Of a DNA stretch of 64,000 bases, positions 26,122 through 35,202 are shown piece by piece. The notes under the pieces were generated by a model. The model worked only from the letters and a program-made list of their open reading frames with translations. It was not told where the DNA came from and ran no database searches. Numbering within the stretch: position 1 is the first letter of the stretch; each line of letters begins with the position of its first letter. The position numbers and the translations under genes were made by a program. Source of the stretch: Burkholderiaceae bacterium (GTDB lineage Bacteria; Pseudomonadota; Gammaproteobacteria; Burkholderiales; Burkholderiaceae_C); contig JADMJJ010000013.1 in NCBI GenBank assembly GCA_018780645.1, forward strand, positions 124,001 to 188,000. Reading direction: 5' to 3'.

Positions 26122-26340
26122 ATGGCGCTGATCGGCGCCAACGGGCTGCTCGGGCGTCGTGCGCTGGACCAGTGGCGCCAGCGTGGCTTCGCTGCCCGCC
26201 TGTACCGTAAGCCGCCTCCGTACGCCCAATCGCCGTCGGCGCAGGCGTATTTGCCTCGCGACTTGAAGTCGCGCCAGGGATCATGGGCCTTCGCGCTGAG
26301 TGTGCTTGCCACGTGCCTGCCTCGGCGCGCCGACCTCTGA
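26122..26340 (+). pseudogene. 5' remnant of an NAD(P)-binding oxidoreductase gene
   Basis: The first ~30 codons (ALIGANGLLGRRALDQW, then RQRGF) look like the Rossmann start GxxGxxG of NAD(P)H-binding/NmrA-like proteins, overlapping the end of the preceding gene region as in an operon. After RKPPP the family pattern is lost and the frame stops after 72 codons, far short of a ~200-residue enzyme. Probably a truncated remnant; a short functional peptide is less likely. Confidence 0.45.
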
Positions 26341-26462
26341 TTGGCCATGCCTTCGGGTGCCGCTGACTTTATGTCCCTACAGCGCCTGTGCCCTATCAGC
26401 TTGACGCCCTTATCATGGCGCGGCGCGTAGCCACAAGCCGCGTTTCAACTGGGGACGCAACC

Positions 26463-27830
26463 ATGCCGACAAGCTCTTTGCAGGCGCCCACCGGGGCCGC
26501 TTATGCCGAACTCCGCCAACACGAGCTGCGCAAGACCCGCATGCTGATGATGGACGGCAGCCTGACCCTGAACTCGCGCACCGCCGAGGGCGGCATCAGC
26601 GCCCGGGTCTATCAGGACGGCTACTGGGGCTTTGCCTCGGCGCCCGACGCCGCCCAGGCCGCCCGCGTGAGCGACAAGGCCCTGGCCAATGCCCGCGCGA
26701 TGGCGCGCTTTGGCGCCAAGTCCAGCCTGGCCCTGCCCGGCGGCAGCTACCGCGGCGAGCATGTGTTTGCCGGCCGTTCGGCGCTGACGCCGGCCGAGTG
26801 CCAGCAGCGCCTGGCCGAGCTGCATGCCTGGTGCAAGACCCGCTTCCCGACGCTGAGGTCCACCCGCTTCCTGCTCGCCGACGAGCATCACAGCAAGCAG
26901 CTGGCCACCAGCCTGGGCGGCCAATCACTGGCCAGCATCCAGCGTGCGCTGTGCTACATCACCTTCATTGCCGAAGACGACCGGGGCGCGCCGGTCGAGC
27001 TGTCGCTGCCGCTGTCATGCAAGGGCAGCCTCGCCGATCTGGATCTGTCGATCGAGACCCTGGCGCCCGAGCTGGAGCGCCTGCACGAGCACCTGATGGC
27101 CAAGCGCCATGCGGTGGCCGCGCGCGGCGGCCTGCACACGGTGGTGATGGCCCCCGAGCTGGCCGGCATGCTGGCCCACGAGGCCATGGGCCACCCCTGC
27201 GAGGCCGACCTGGTGCTGGGCGGCGCGGTGACCCGCGACCTGCTGGGCCAGCGCGTGGCCAGCGAGCTGGTCAGCATGGTGGACCTAGCGCACAGCTACC
27301 GGGGCGAGGAGCTGATGGTCCCGGTCTATGCCGATGACGAGGGCGTGCCCGGACAGGACGCGGTGCTGATTGACAAGGGTGTGCTCAGCACCTTCATGAA
27401 CAGCCGCGAGACCGCCGCCCTGCTGGGCCACGCGCCCACCGGCAGTGCCCGTGCCTACAACCCGAATGACGAGCCGCTGGTGCGCATGCGCAACACGGCC
27501 ATCCTGCCCGGCACGTCCAAGCTCGACGAGATGATTGCCGGCGTCGATGATGGTTACCTGCTGATGAAGACCTCCAACGGCCAGGCCGACTCGACCACCG
27601 AGTTCATGTTCGGCATCAGCCTGGCCTATGAAATACGCGGCGGCAGGCTGGGCCGCGCGATCCGCGACACCACCCTGTCGGGCTCGGCCATCAAGGTGCT
27701 GCAAAGCGTCGATGCGGTGTCGGACGATATGCACTGGACCTGCTCCGGCTACTGCGGCAAGAAGCAGCCGATGGTGGTTTCGATGGGCGGGCCGGCGCTG
27801 CGCGCCCGCGCTCATCTGGGAGGCGAATGA
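26463..27830 (+). CDS. TldD-family metalloprotease subunit
   Basis: 455 residues. Contains the family's HExxxH zinc motif HEAMGH (residues 239-244), followed by PCEADLV. Together with its partner downstream it resembles the TldD/TldE (PmbA) heterodimeric protease that degrades unfolded peptides, for example microcin precursors and CcdA. ATG at 26463 has GGGGA upstream. The sequence is divergent from E. coli TldD, so it may be a second paralogue of the housekeeping pair. Stop overlaps the partner's start (ATGATG/TGA). Confidence 0.88.
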   Translation: MPTSSLQAPTGAAYAELRQHELRKTRMLMMDGSLTLNSRTAEGGISARVYQDGYWGFASAPDAAQAARVSDKALANARAMARFGAKSSLALPGGSYRGEHVFAGRSALTPAECQQRLAELHAWCKTRFPTLRSTRFLLADEHHSKQLATSLGGQSLASIQRALCYITFIAEDDRGAPVELSLPLSCKGSLADLDLSIETLAPELERLHEHLMAKRHAVAARGGLHTVVMAPELAGMLAHEAMGHPCEADLVLGGAVTRDLLGQRVASELVSMVDLAHSYRGEELMVPVYADDEGVPGQDAVLIDKGVLSTFMNSRETAALLGHAPTGSARAYNPNDEPLVRMRNTAILPGTSKLDEMIAGVDDGYLLMKTSNGQADSTTEFMFGISLAYEIRGGRLGRAIRDTTLSGSAIKVLQSVDAVSDDMHWTCSGYCGKKQPMVVSMGGPALRARAHLGGE

Positions 27831-29119
27831 TGGAACAAGCCAATCGACTGAAAGACGCCGCCGAACAGGCACTGGCGCTGATGCGCGCCCAGGGCTTCGA
27901 CCAGGCCCAGGTCAGTGCCTCGGCGGTGCTGCAGGACGAGCTCAATATCGCCCACAACCATGCCAGCCTGATGCGCAGCACCGAGTCGCAAAAGCTCTCG
28001 CTGCTGGGCCTGATCGATGGCCGCAAGGCCAGCACCGAGCTGACCGCGTTCACCGTGGAGGCCATGCGCGAGCGCATCGCCAGCCTGTTCGCGGACGCCG
28101 GCGGCGCACCGCAGGATGCCGCCAATGCGGTTTCTTCAGGTCAGCGGGCGAACATCGTCCAGGGCCCGCAGCAGGGCGATGTGGGCCAGTTGGCCGACAC
28201 GGTGGCCGAGCTGCTGGCCTTTCGCGAGCGCGAGACCCCGCTGATGATGTTGGACGAGGGCGCGGCCGCCCATGTGCTGGCGCAAAGCCACACCTTGACC
28301 AGCGAGGGCAGCGAACTGCGTTGCAGCTTGGGGTGGTATGCCTTGAGCGCCTTTGGCACCGCGCGCGAGGGCAAGCAGTCCAGCTCCTTCAACTACGCGG
28401 GCGGCAGCACCGATGATTTGCGCTCGCTGCCGGCGGCCGAGCACTTCGGCATCGCCGACATGCTGCGTGACACCTCGCAGCAGATCCACACCCAACCCAT
28501 CACCGGCAACTTCGTCGGCGAGGTGATGCTGACACCGCCGGCCGTGGCCGATCTGCTGGCCTGGCTTCAGGGCCAGCTCAGCGATATGCAGCTGATCAAC
28601 GGCAGCTCGCTGTACCGCGACCAGGTCGGCGCGCAGATCGCCTCGCCGCACTTAAGCCTGCGCAGCCGCTTCGACGCCCCCGGCGTGGCCGCGATCTCGG
28701 GCGATGCCTTTGCCACGCCGCCGCTGGAGGTGTTGCGCGAGGGCCGGCTCTTGACCCTGACGCCCAGCCTCTACGCCAGCCGCAAGACCGGCCTGCCCCA
28801 TGTGCCGGTGGCCGGCTCGGGCTGGGAGATCGCCGCGGGCCAGACCTCGCGCGCCGAGCTGCTGGGTGCCATTCCGCGCGGCGCGGTGGTGGGCCGGCTG
28901 TCGATGGGCAACCCGGCGCCGAATGGCGATTTCTCCGGCGTCATCAAGAACAGCTTCAGCGTCCAGGACGGGCTGATCGGCCCGGCCCTGTCCGAGGTGA
29001 TGATCACCGGCAATATCGCAACGATGCTGCGTGAGGTACGTGCCGTGAGCCGTGAGCGAATCGACACCGGTGCCTTGCTGCTGCCCTGGCTGCGCATTGC
29101 CGGGCTGCATTTCTCCTGA
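27827..29119 (+). CDS. PmbA/TldE-family partner subunit
   Basis: 430 residues, no HExxxH motif, as expected for the non-catalytic TldE subunit. The C-terminal part LVSMGNPAPNGDFSGVI-like sequence (RLSMGNPAPNGDFSGVIKNS) and ENGRIG-type end match the PmbA C-terminal barrel. Overlaps tldD by 4 bases, so expressed with it as a heterodimer. Confidence 0.85.
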   Translation: MMEQANRLKDAAEQALALMRAQGFDQAQVSASAVLQDELNIAHNHASLMRSTESQKLSLLGLIDGRKASTELTAFTVEAMRERIASLFADAGGAPQDAANAVSSGQRANIVQGPQQGDVGQLADTVAELLAFRERETPLMMLDEGAAAHVLAQSHTLTSEGSELRCSLGWYALSAFGTAREGKQSSSFNYAGGSTDDLRSLPAAEHFGIADMLRDTSQQIHTQPITGNFVGEVMLTPPAVADLLAWLQGQLSDMQLINGSSLYRDQVGAQIASPHLSLRSRFDAPGVAAISGDAFATPPLEVLREGRLLTLTPSLYASRKTGLPHVPVAGSGWEIAAGQTSRAELLGAIPRGAVVGRLSMGNPAPNGDFSGVIKNSFSVQDGLIGPALSEVMITGNIATMLREVRAVSRERIDTGALLLPWLRIAGLHFS

Positions 29120-29174
29120 AGCTCTGGCCGCATCTTGAGGCGACGCGGTAACTGCTGCGCCCTAAGATGCTGCC

Positions 29175-29549
29175 ATGAAGATCGCGCTGATTGCCCACGA
29201 CCGCAAGAAGGACGATATGGTCCGGCTCGCCCAGACCTTTATCGCATTCCTGCAGACCAGCGAGCTGATGGCAACCGGTACCACCGGTGGCCGCTTGCGG
29301 CGCGAGTTGGGGCTTGACGTGGAATGCCTGCTCAGCGGCCCGCTGGGAGGTGACCTGCAGATCGGCGCCCGCCTGGCGGTGGGCGAGGTGGACGTGGTGA
29401 TCTTTCTGCGCGACCCGATGACGCCGCAGCCCCATGAGCCCGACATCAACGCCCTGGTGCGTGCCTGCGATGTGCACAACGTGCCCTGCGCCACCAATCA
29501 GGCCGGCGCCAGCCTGCTGTTGCGGCAACTGACCAGCCAGACCGGTTGA
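29175..29549 (+). CDS. mgsA: Methylglyoxal synthase
   Basis: 124 residues. Converts dihydroxyacetone phosphate to methylglyoxal and phosphate, bypassing lower glycolysis. Conserved features: [23 protein letters not shown] (phosphate loop), [11 protein letters not shown] with the catalytic Asp, and PHEPDINAL with the catalytic His and Asp (the family usually has PHDPD, so one Glu replaces Asp at a neighbouring position). Somewhat shorter than the 152-residue E. coli enzyme at the N terminus. Stand-alone gene. Confidence 0.9.
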   Translation: MKIALIAHDRKKDDMVRLAQTFIAFLQTSELMATGTTGGRLRRELGLDVECLLSGPLGGDLQIGARLAVGEVDVVIFLRDPMTPQPHEPDINALVRACDVHNVPCATNQAGASLLLRQLTSQTG

Positions 29550-29554
29550 TTCTG

Positions 29555-29586
29555 ATATTTGCACTTGTGCGGCTTGCATCAAATAT
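29555..29586. promoter_or_regulatory. AT-rich inverted repeat upstream of the TRAP operon
   Basis: ATATTTG (29555-29561) and CAAATAT (29580-29586) are a perfect 7-bp inverted repeat, centred ~145 bases before the TRAP receptor start, in the only AT-rich part of the 165-base gap. It could be an operator; no adjacent regulator is seen. Confidence 0.3.
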
Positions 29587-29714
29587 GCGGGCTAGCCCTT
29601 ATTGCTGAGCCCCTGGGGCTGGAACACATTGGTTTGGCCGGTGTCCGGTCAAGGCGCAGCCATAGCGCCTGCCACTCTCGGCCATCCCTCGCCCATCAAC
29701 AGCAGGAGACAAGC

Positions 29715-30839
29715 ATGAGTCAGAGTTCGATCAAGCCGCCGGCCACCCGCCGCAAATTCCTCAAGCGCTCGGCCACCGCAGCGGGTGCCGTCGGCGCCCT
29801 GGCCACCCCGATGATCTCGACCGCGCAGACGGTCAGCCTGCGCTTCCAGAGCACCTGGCCGGCCAAGGACATCTTCCATGAGTACGCCCAGGACTTCTCC
29901 AAGAAGGTCAATGACATGGCCGGCGGGCGGTTGAAGATCGAGGTGCTGCCCTCGGGCTCGGTGGTGCCGGCCTTCCAACTGCTCGATGCGGTGAACAAGG
30001 GCACCCTGGACGGTGGGCATGGCGTCGTCGCCTATCACTATGGCAAGAACTCGGCGCTGGCACTGTGGGGCTCGGGCCCGTCCTTCGGCATGGACCCGAA
30101 CATGCTGCTCGCCTGGCACAACTACGGCGGCGGCAAGGCGCTGCTGGACGAGATCTACAAGTCGCTGAGCATGGACGTGGTGTCCTATCTCTACGGCCCC
30201 ATGCCCACGCAGCCGCTGGGCTGGTTCAAGAAGCCGGTGTCCAAGGTGGCCGACATGAAGGGCCTGAAATTCCGCACCGTGGGCCTAGCGGTGGACATTT
30301 TCACCGAGCTGGGCACGGCGGTGAATCCGTTGCCTGGCGGCGAGATCGTGCCGGCGCTGGACCGCGGCCTGATCGATGCGGCCGAGTTCAACAATGCCTC
30401 CAGCGACCGGCTGCTGGGCTTTCCCGACGTGGCCAAGAACTGCATGCTGCAGAGCTTCCACCAGAGCGGCGAGCAGTTCGAGATCCTTTTCAATAAGACC
30501 AAGTTCGACGCCTTGCCAGCCGAACTGCGCGCCATCATCGACTACGCCGTGCAGGCCGCCAGCGCCGACATGAGCTGGAAGGCGATACAGCGCAACTCGC
30601 AGGACTACATCGAGCTCAAGACCAAGGACAAGGTCAACTTCTACAAGACGCCCGATGCCATCCTGCGCGCCCAGCTCGAGGCCTGGGACAAGGTGATCGC
30701 CAAGAAGGGCGGCGAGAACCCGCTGTTCAAGAAGGTGCTCGACTCCCAGCGCGAGTTCGCCCGCCGCGCCGGCCAGTGGCAGAACGACTACACGGTCGAC
30801 TTCAAGATGGCCTGGAACCACTACTTCGGGAAGAAGTGA
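29715..30839 (+). CDS. TRAP transporter solute receptor (DctP), Tat-exported
   Basis: 374 residues. Twin-Arg signal RRKFLKRSATAAGAVGA indicates export in folded form. The mature fold matches the mannitol/chloroaromatic subgroup of TRAP receptors (FQSTWPAKDIFHEYAQDFSK; GLKFRTVGLAVDIFTELG; GGEIVPALDRGLIDAAEFN). The Arg in KFRTVG is the usual carboxylate-binding residue. It captures an organic acid in the periplasm for the two membrane subunits that follow. GGAGAC precedes the ATG. Confidence 0.92.
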   Translation: MSQSSIKPPATRRKFLKRSATAAGAVGALATPMISTAQTVSLRFQSTWPAKDIFHEYAQDFSKKVNDMAGGRLKIEVLPSGSVVPAFQLLDAVNKGTLDGGHGVVAYHYGKNSALALWGSGPSFGMDPNMLLAWHNYGGGKALLDEIYKSLSMDVVSYLYGPMPTQPLGWFKKPVSKVADMKGLKFRTVGLAVDIFTELGTAVNPLPGGEIVPALDRGLIDAAEFNNASSDRLLGFPDVAKNCMLQSFHQSGEQFEILFNKTKFDALPAELRAIIDYAVQAASADMSWKAIQRNSQDYIELKTKDKVNFYKTPDAILRAQLEAWDKVIAKKGGENPLFKKVLDSQREFARRAGQWQNDYTVDFKMAWNHYFGKK

Positions 30840-30903
30840 TCCTCGGCTCCGGCCCGGCGCCGCGCCGGGCCACCTCCCTCTCGTCGCAAAGCGAAGGTCG
30901 CAA

Positions 30904-31521
30904 ATGCAAGCTGTACTGCTGGCGGTGGACAGGCTGTCCACCTGGCTGGGTCAACTGTTCGCCTGGCTGGTCGTTCTGCTGACCGGCCTGATCACCTGGG
31001 AGGTGTTCTCGCGCTACGCGCTGAACGAGCCCCATGCCTGGGTGCTTGACGTGCAGATCATGCTCTACGGCACCATGTTCATGATGGCCGGCGCCTACAC
31101 GCTGGCCAAGAACAACCATGTGCGCGGCGACGTGCTCTACAGCTTCTTCATGCCGCGCACCCAGGCCTGGGTGGACCTGATCCTCTACGGCCTGTTCTTC
31201 CTGCCTGGCATCGTCGCCCTGACCTGGGCCGGCTGGAACTATGCCTCGGAGGCGCTGGCCATTCGCGAGCAGACCTTCTCGGCCTATGCGCTGCCGCTGT
31301 ATCCGTTCAAGTTCGTGATCCCGATCGCCGGCGGCATGCTGCTGCTGCAGGGCCTGGTCGAGATCGTGCGCTGCCTGAGCTGCATCAAGACCGGCGAGTG
31401 GCCCTCGCGCGGCGAGGATGTGGTGGAGGTCGATGTGGAGAAACTCAAGGCCATGGTCCACGTCAAGGACGAGGACATTGCCGCCCTGGACCAGTATGTC
31501 GCGCCCGGGGGCAAGCCATGA
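30904..31521 (+). CDS. TRAP transporter small membrane subunit (DctQ)
   Basis: 205 residues with four membrane helices; LVVLLTGLITWEVFSRYALN and HVRGDVLYSFFMP are the family pattern. Holds the receptor docking surface with the large permease. Stop overlaps the next start as ATGA. Confidence 0.9.
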   Translation: MQAVLLAVDRLSTWLGQLFAWLVVLLTGLITWEVFSRYALNEPHAWVLDVQIMLYGTMFMMAGAYTLAKNNHVRGDVLYSFFMPRTQAWVDLILYGLFFLPGIVALTWAGWNYASEALAIREQTFSAYALPLYPFKFVIPIAGGMLLLQGLVEIVRCLSCIKTGEWPSRGEDVVEVDVEKLKAMVHVKDEDIAALDQYVAPGGKP

Positions 31522-33440
31522 AGATACGCAAGGAACTCTGGTTCGGCTTCAGCCTGATGGCGGTGATACTGCTGGGCGTGGTCTATATGCTGGTCTCGGC
31601 GCCCGAGGTCACCCGCGGGCATCTGGGCCTGCTGATGCTGTCGCTGGTGGTGGTGGCCATCATGCTGGGCTTTCCCACCGCCTTCACGCTGATGGGCATG
31701 GGCATGATCTTCACATGGCTGGCCTATGACAGGGACACCGGCAAGACGCTGACCCTGATGGTGCAATCGGCATTCAAGGTGATGAGCAACGATGTGCTGA
31801 TCTCCATCCCCCTGTTCGTCTTCATGGGCTATCTGGTCGAGCGGGCCAATCTGATCGAGAAGCTGTTCCGCTCGCTGCACCTGGCCCTGGCCCGCGTGCC
31901 GGGCTCGCTGGCCGTGGCCACGCTGTTCACCTGCGCGGTATTCGCCACCGCCACCGGCATCGTAGGCGCCGTCGTCACCCTGATGGGTTTGCTGGCCTTG
32001 CCGCAGATGCTGAAGTCGGGCTATGACGTCAAGCTCTCGGCCGGCGTCATCACCGCCGGCGGTTGCCTGGGCATCCTGATTCCGCCCTCGGTGATGCTGA
32101 TCGTCTATGGCGCGACGGCCGGCGTGTCGGTGGTGCAGCTGTACGCCGGGGCCTTCTTCCCCGGCATCATGCTGGCCGGGCTCTACATCCTCTACGTCAT
32201 CATCATCGCCAAGCTCAAGCCCCATCTGGCGCCGCCGCTGTCGGCCGAGGGGCGTTTCGTGCCGCTGCCGCCGTTGACGCAGCAGGTCTCCGACGCCATT
32301 TCCAACCGCGCGCTGCCCGCACTGCTGGGCGCACTGAAGGGCCGACGCAATCTGCGGGTGCCCACGGCCTATGTGCTTCGCCAGCTGATCGTGACCCTGC
32401 TGCCGCTGCTGTTCTTCGCCGTGGTGGCGGGCCTCAGCTACCGCGCTGCCACGGCCCCACCGGAGGCCGTGGCGGTGTTCCAGCCCGAGGCGGAAGAGAA
32501 GGTTGACGAGGGCAGCACCGGCCTGAAGGAGCCCGGCGGACTGCAGGAGCCCCCCGGCAGCTCGGCGGCCGACAGTGGCGGCGGCGCGCTGGCCCTGCCA
32601 CCCGGCGCCGAGGACGAGGCGGCCAGTGCGCCGGCGGCGCAGGCCAGCGCCCCAGCCGAAGCCCCGGTGGCACCGCCGGAGCGTCATCCCGCCTCGGCCG
32701 GCTTCTGGATCGGCCTGGCCGTGGGTGCTGCGGCGCTGATCGGCTTCTACGCGATGCTGAGCTTCCAGCGGCTCGAGATCTTCAAGATGCTCCTGGCCTC
32801 CTTCTTCCCGCTGATGGTGCTGATACTGGCCGTGCTCGGCTCTATCGTGTTCGGCCTGGCCACGCCCACCGAGGCGGCGGCCGTCGGCGCGGCCGGCGGC
32901 CTGCTGCTGGCGGCGGCCTACAGGCAGCTCAACTTCAGCGTCGTCAAGGAGTCGGTATTCCTGACCGCCAAGACCAGCGCGATGGTCTGCTGGCTGTTCG
33001 TCGGCAGCGCCATCTTCTCGGCCGCCTTTGCCCTGCTCGGGGGCCAGGAGCTGGTCGAGCAGTGGGTGCTGGGCATGAACCTCACCAAGACCCAGTTCCT
33101 GGTGCTCTCGCAGGTGATCATCTTCGTGCTCGGCTGGCCGCTGGAGTGGACCGAGATCATCGTCATCTTCATGCCCATCTTCATCCCGCTGCTTGACAAC
33201 TTCGGCGTCGATCCGCTGTTCTTCGGCCTGCTGGTGGCGCTGAATCTGCAGACCGCCTTCCTCTCGCCGCCGGTGGCGATGGCGGCCTTCTACCTGAAGG
33301 GCGTCAGCCCGCCCCATGTGACCTTGAACCAGATCTTCCTGGGCATGCTGCCCTTCATGGGCATACAGGTGGTCGCCATCGTGCTGCTCTACACCTGGCC
33401 GCAAATCGGCCTGTGGCTGCCGCAGGTGCTCTACAAGTAG
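31518..33440 (+). CDS. TRAP transporter large permease (DctM) with low-complexity insertion
   Basis: 640 residues against ~425 for typical DctM. Family motifs such as GITPPS-like GGCLGILIPPSVMLIVYG and GLATPTEAAAVGAAGGLLLA are intact. The length comes from a middle segment: an added membrane region plus an Ala/Pro/Glu/Gly-rich stretch at about residues 313-395, probably in a cytoplasmic or periplasmic loop. Large DctM proteins of this sort exist in the mannitol/chloroaromatic subgroup, so the size is not a fusion artefact. Na-coupled uptake expected. Confidence 0.9.
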   Translation: MKIRKELWFGFSLMAVILLGVVYMLVSAPEVTRGHLGLLMLSLVVVAIMLGFPTAFTLMGMGMIFTWLAYDRDTGKTLTLMVQSAFKVMSNDVLISIPLFVFMGYLVERANLIEKLFRSLHLALARVPGSLAVATLFTCAVFATATGIVGAVVTLMGLLALPQMLKSGYDVKLSAGVITAGGCLGILIPPSVMLIVYGATAGVSVVQLYAGAFFPGIMLAGLYILYVIIIAKLKPHLAPPLSAEGRFVPLPPLTQQVSDAISNRALPALLGALKGRRNLRVPTAYVLRQLIVTLLPLLFFAVVAGLSYRAATAPPEAVAVFQPEAEEKVDEGSTGLKEPGGLQEPPGSSAADSGGGALALPPGAEDEAASAPAAQASAPAEAPVAPPERHPASAGFWIGLAVGAAALIGFYAMLSFQRLEIFKMLLASFFPLMVLILAVLGSIVFGLATPTEAAAVGAAGGLLLAAAYRQLNFSVVKESVFLTAKTSAMVCWLFVGSAIFSAAFALLGGQELVEQWVLGMNLTKTQFLVLSQVIIFVLGWPLEWTEIIVIFMPIFIPLLDNFGVDPLFFGLLVALNLQTAFLSPPVAMAAFYLKGVSPPHVTLNQIFLGMLPFMGIQVVAIVLLYTWPQIGLWLPQVLYK

Positions 33441-33470
33441 CGAGGCACCCATACCCGGCGTCTATGGCCG

Positions 33471-33493
33471 GCCCGTGATTTGGAATCACGGGC
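33471..33493. repeat. Perfect 10-bp stem-loop after the TRAP operon
   Basis: GCCCGTGATT (33471-33480), loop TGG, AATCACGGGC (33484-33493), 31 bases past the DctM stop. No T-tract follows; possibly a factor-independent hairpin or mRNA 3'-end stabiliser. Confidence 0.5.
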
Positions 33494-33575
33494 ATGGCCT
33501 GACCCCGGGCTTTCTCGCACAGGGCGCCGCCGCCGTGGTGCCACAATCGGCGGCACCGCCAACGAGGAGCCGCCC

Positions 33576-35195
33576 ATGACGTTTGCCAAGACCTCTGCCA
33601 TCACCCGCCGCGCCGCCGGCACCGTGCTCGCCGCCAGCCTGTTTGCCGCCTACGGCCTGAATCCGGCGCTGGCCGCCACGCCCAAGGACACCCTGGTGGT
33701 GGCCTTCGCCTTCGATGACATCATCTCGGTCGATCCGGCCGAGGTGTTCGAGATTTCCGGCGGCGAGATCATGGGCAATACCTATGACCGCCTGGTGCGC
33801 TTCGATGTCAGCGACCCGTCCAAGCTGATCGGCGACCTGGCCAAGAGCTGGACGGTCTCGGCCGATGGCAAGACCTTCAGCTTCGAGCTCAAGGACGGAC
33901 TCAAGTTCGCATCGGGCAACCCGATCACGGCCGAGGACGTGGTGTTCTCGCTTCAGCGCTCGGTCATGCTCGACAAGACCCCGGCCTTCATCCTGACCCA
34001 GTTCGGATGGAGCAAGGCAGCCGTGGCCGACAAGGTCAAGCAGACCGGCAAGCTGACACTGACGCTGGAGACCGACAAGACCTATGCCCCCAGCTTCGTG
34101 CTGAACTGCCTGACGGCCAATATCGCCGCCATCGTGGACAAGAAGCTGGTGATGAGCAAGGAGGTCAATGGCGACATGGGATACGCCTGGCTGAAGACCA
34201 ACTACGCCGGCTCCGGCCCGATGAAGCTGCGTGAGTGGCGTGCCAACGAGATCGTGGCGCTGGAGCGCAATGACAACTACTGGGGCGCCAAGCCCGCGCT
34301 GGCCCGGGTGATCTACCGCCATGTGAAGGAATCGGCCACTCAGCGCCTGCTGCTGGAAAAGGGCGATGCCGACATCGCGCGCAACCTGACCCCGCAGGAC
34401 CTGGATGCGCTGGCCGCGAACAAGGGCGTCTTGACCACATCCACGCCCAAGGGCACGGTCTATTACATCAGCCTGAACCAGAAGAACGCGAACCTGGCCA
34501 AGCCCGAGGTCCGCGAGGCCTTCAAGTGGCTGGTCGACTATGACGCCATCGGCGCCACCCTGATCAAGAACATCGGCGTCGTGCACCAGAACTTCCTGCC
34601 GGTGGGCCTGCTGGGTGCCAGCACCGTCAAGCCCTACAAGCTGGACGTTGACAAGGCCAAGGCCCTGCTGGCCAAGGCCGGCCTGCCCAATGGCTTCAAG
34701 GTGACCATAGACACGCGCAGCATCCAGCCGGTGCAGGGCATCGTCGAGGCGATACAGCAGACCGCCAAGCGCGCCGGCATCGAGATGGAGATCATCCCTG
34801 GCGACGGCAAGCAGACCTTGACCAAGTACCGCGCCCGCACCCACGATATGTATGTCGGCCAGTGGGGCGCCGACTACTGGGACCCGCACACCAATGCCGA
34901 TACCTTCGCCCGCAACCCCGACAACAGCGACGAGGCCAAGAGCAAGCCGCTGACCTGGCGCAATGCCTGGGCCATCCCCGAGATGACCAAGAAGGCCGAC
35001 GCCGCAGTGCTGGAGCGCGACGCCAACAAGCGCAGGGCCCTGTACACCGAGATCCAGGACGAGTTCCGCAAGACCAGCCCCTTCATCATGCTGTACCAGC
35101 AGACCGAGGTGGCGGCCTACCGCAGCAATGTGGATGGCCTGAAGATCGGCCCGACCTCGGACTCGACCTATATGTTCAAGGTCGTGAAGCGCTGA
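33576..35195 (+). CDS. Oligopeptide/dipeptide ABC transporter binding protein
   Basis: 539 residues, SBP_bac_5 (DppA/OppA) family: signal peptide (GTVLAASLFAAYGLNPALA), SVDPAEVFEISGGEIMGNTYDR and LAKSWTVSADGKTFSFELKD. Heads a five-gene importer. ATG at 33576 selected; GAGGAGC lies just upstream and the preceding in-frame region holds the hairpin and Pro-rich leader. Confidence 0.93.
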   Translation: MTFAKTSAITRRAAGTVLAASLFAAYGLNPALAATPKDTLVVAFAFDDIISVDPAEVFEISGGEIMGNTYDRLVRFDVSDPSKLIGDLAKSWTVSADGKTFSFELKDGLKFASGNPITAEDVVFSLQRSVMLDKTPAFILTQFGWSKAAVADKVKQTGKLTLTLETDKTYAPSFVLNCLTANIAAIVDKKLVMSKEVNGDMGYAWLKTNYAGSGPMKLREWRANEIVALERNDNYWGAKPALARVIYRHVKESATQRLLLEKGDADIARNLTPQDLDALAANKGVLTTSTPKGTVYYISLNQKNANLAKPEVREAFKWLVDYDAIGATLIKNIGVVHQNFLPVGLLGASTVKPYKLDVDKAKALLAKAGLPNGFKVTIDTRSIQPVQGIVEAIQQTAKRAGIEMEIIPGDGKQTLTKYRARTHDMYVGQWGADYWDPHTNADTFARNPDNSDEAKSKPLTWRNAWAIPEMTKKADAAVLERDANKRRALYTEIQDEFRKTSPFIMLYQQTEVAAYRSNVDGLKIGPTSDSTYMFKVVKR

Positions 35196-35202
35196 CCCAG
35201 AG

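Noticed and set aside
31284..33452. Long minus-strand frame antisense to the TRAP permease
   Set aside because: The + strand has clear DctM motifs; the minus frame is His/Gln-rich without a domain.
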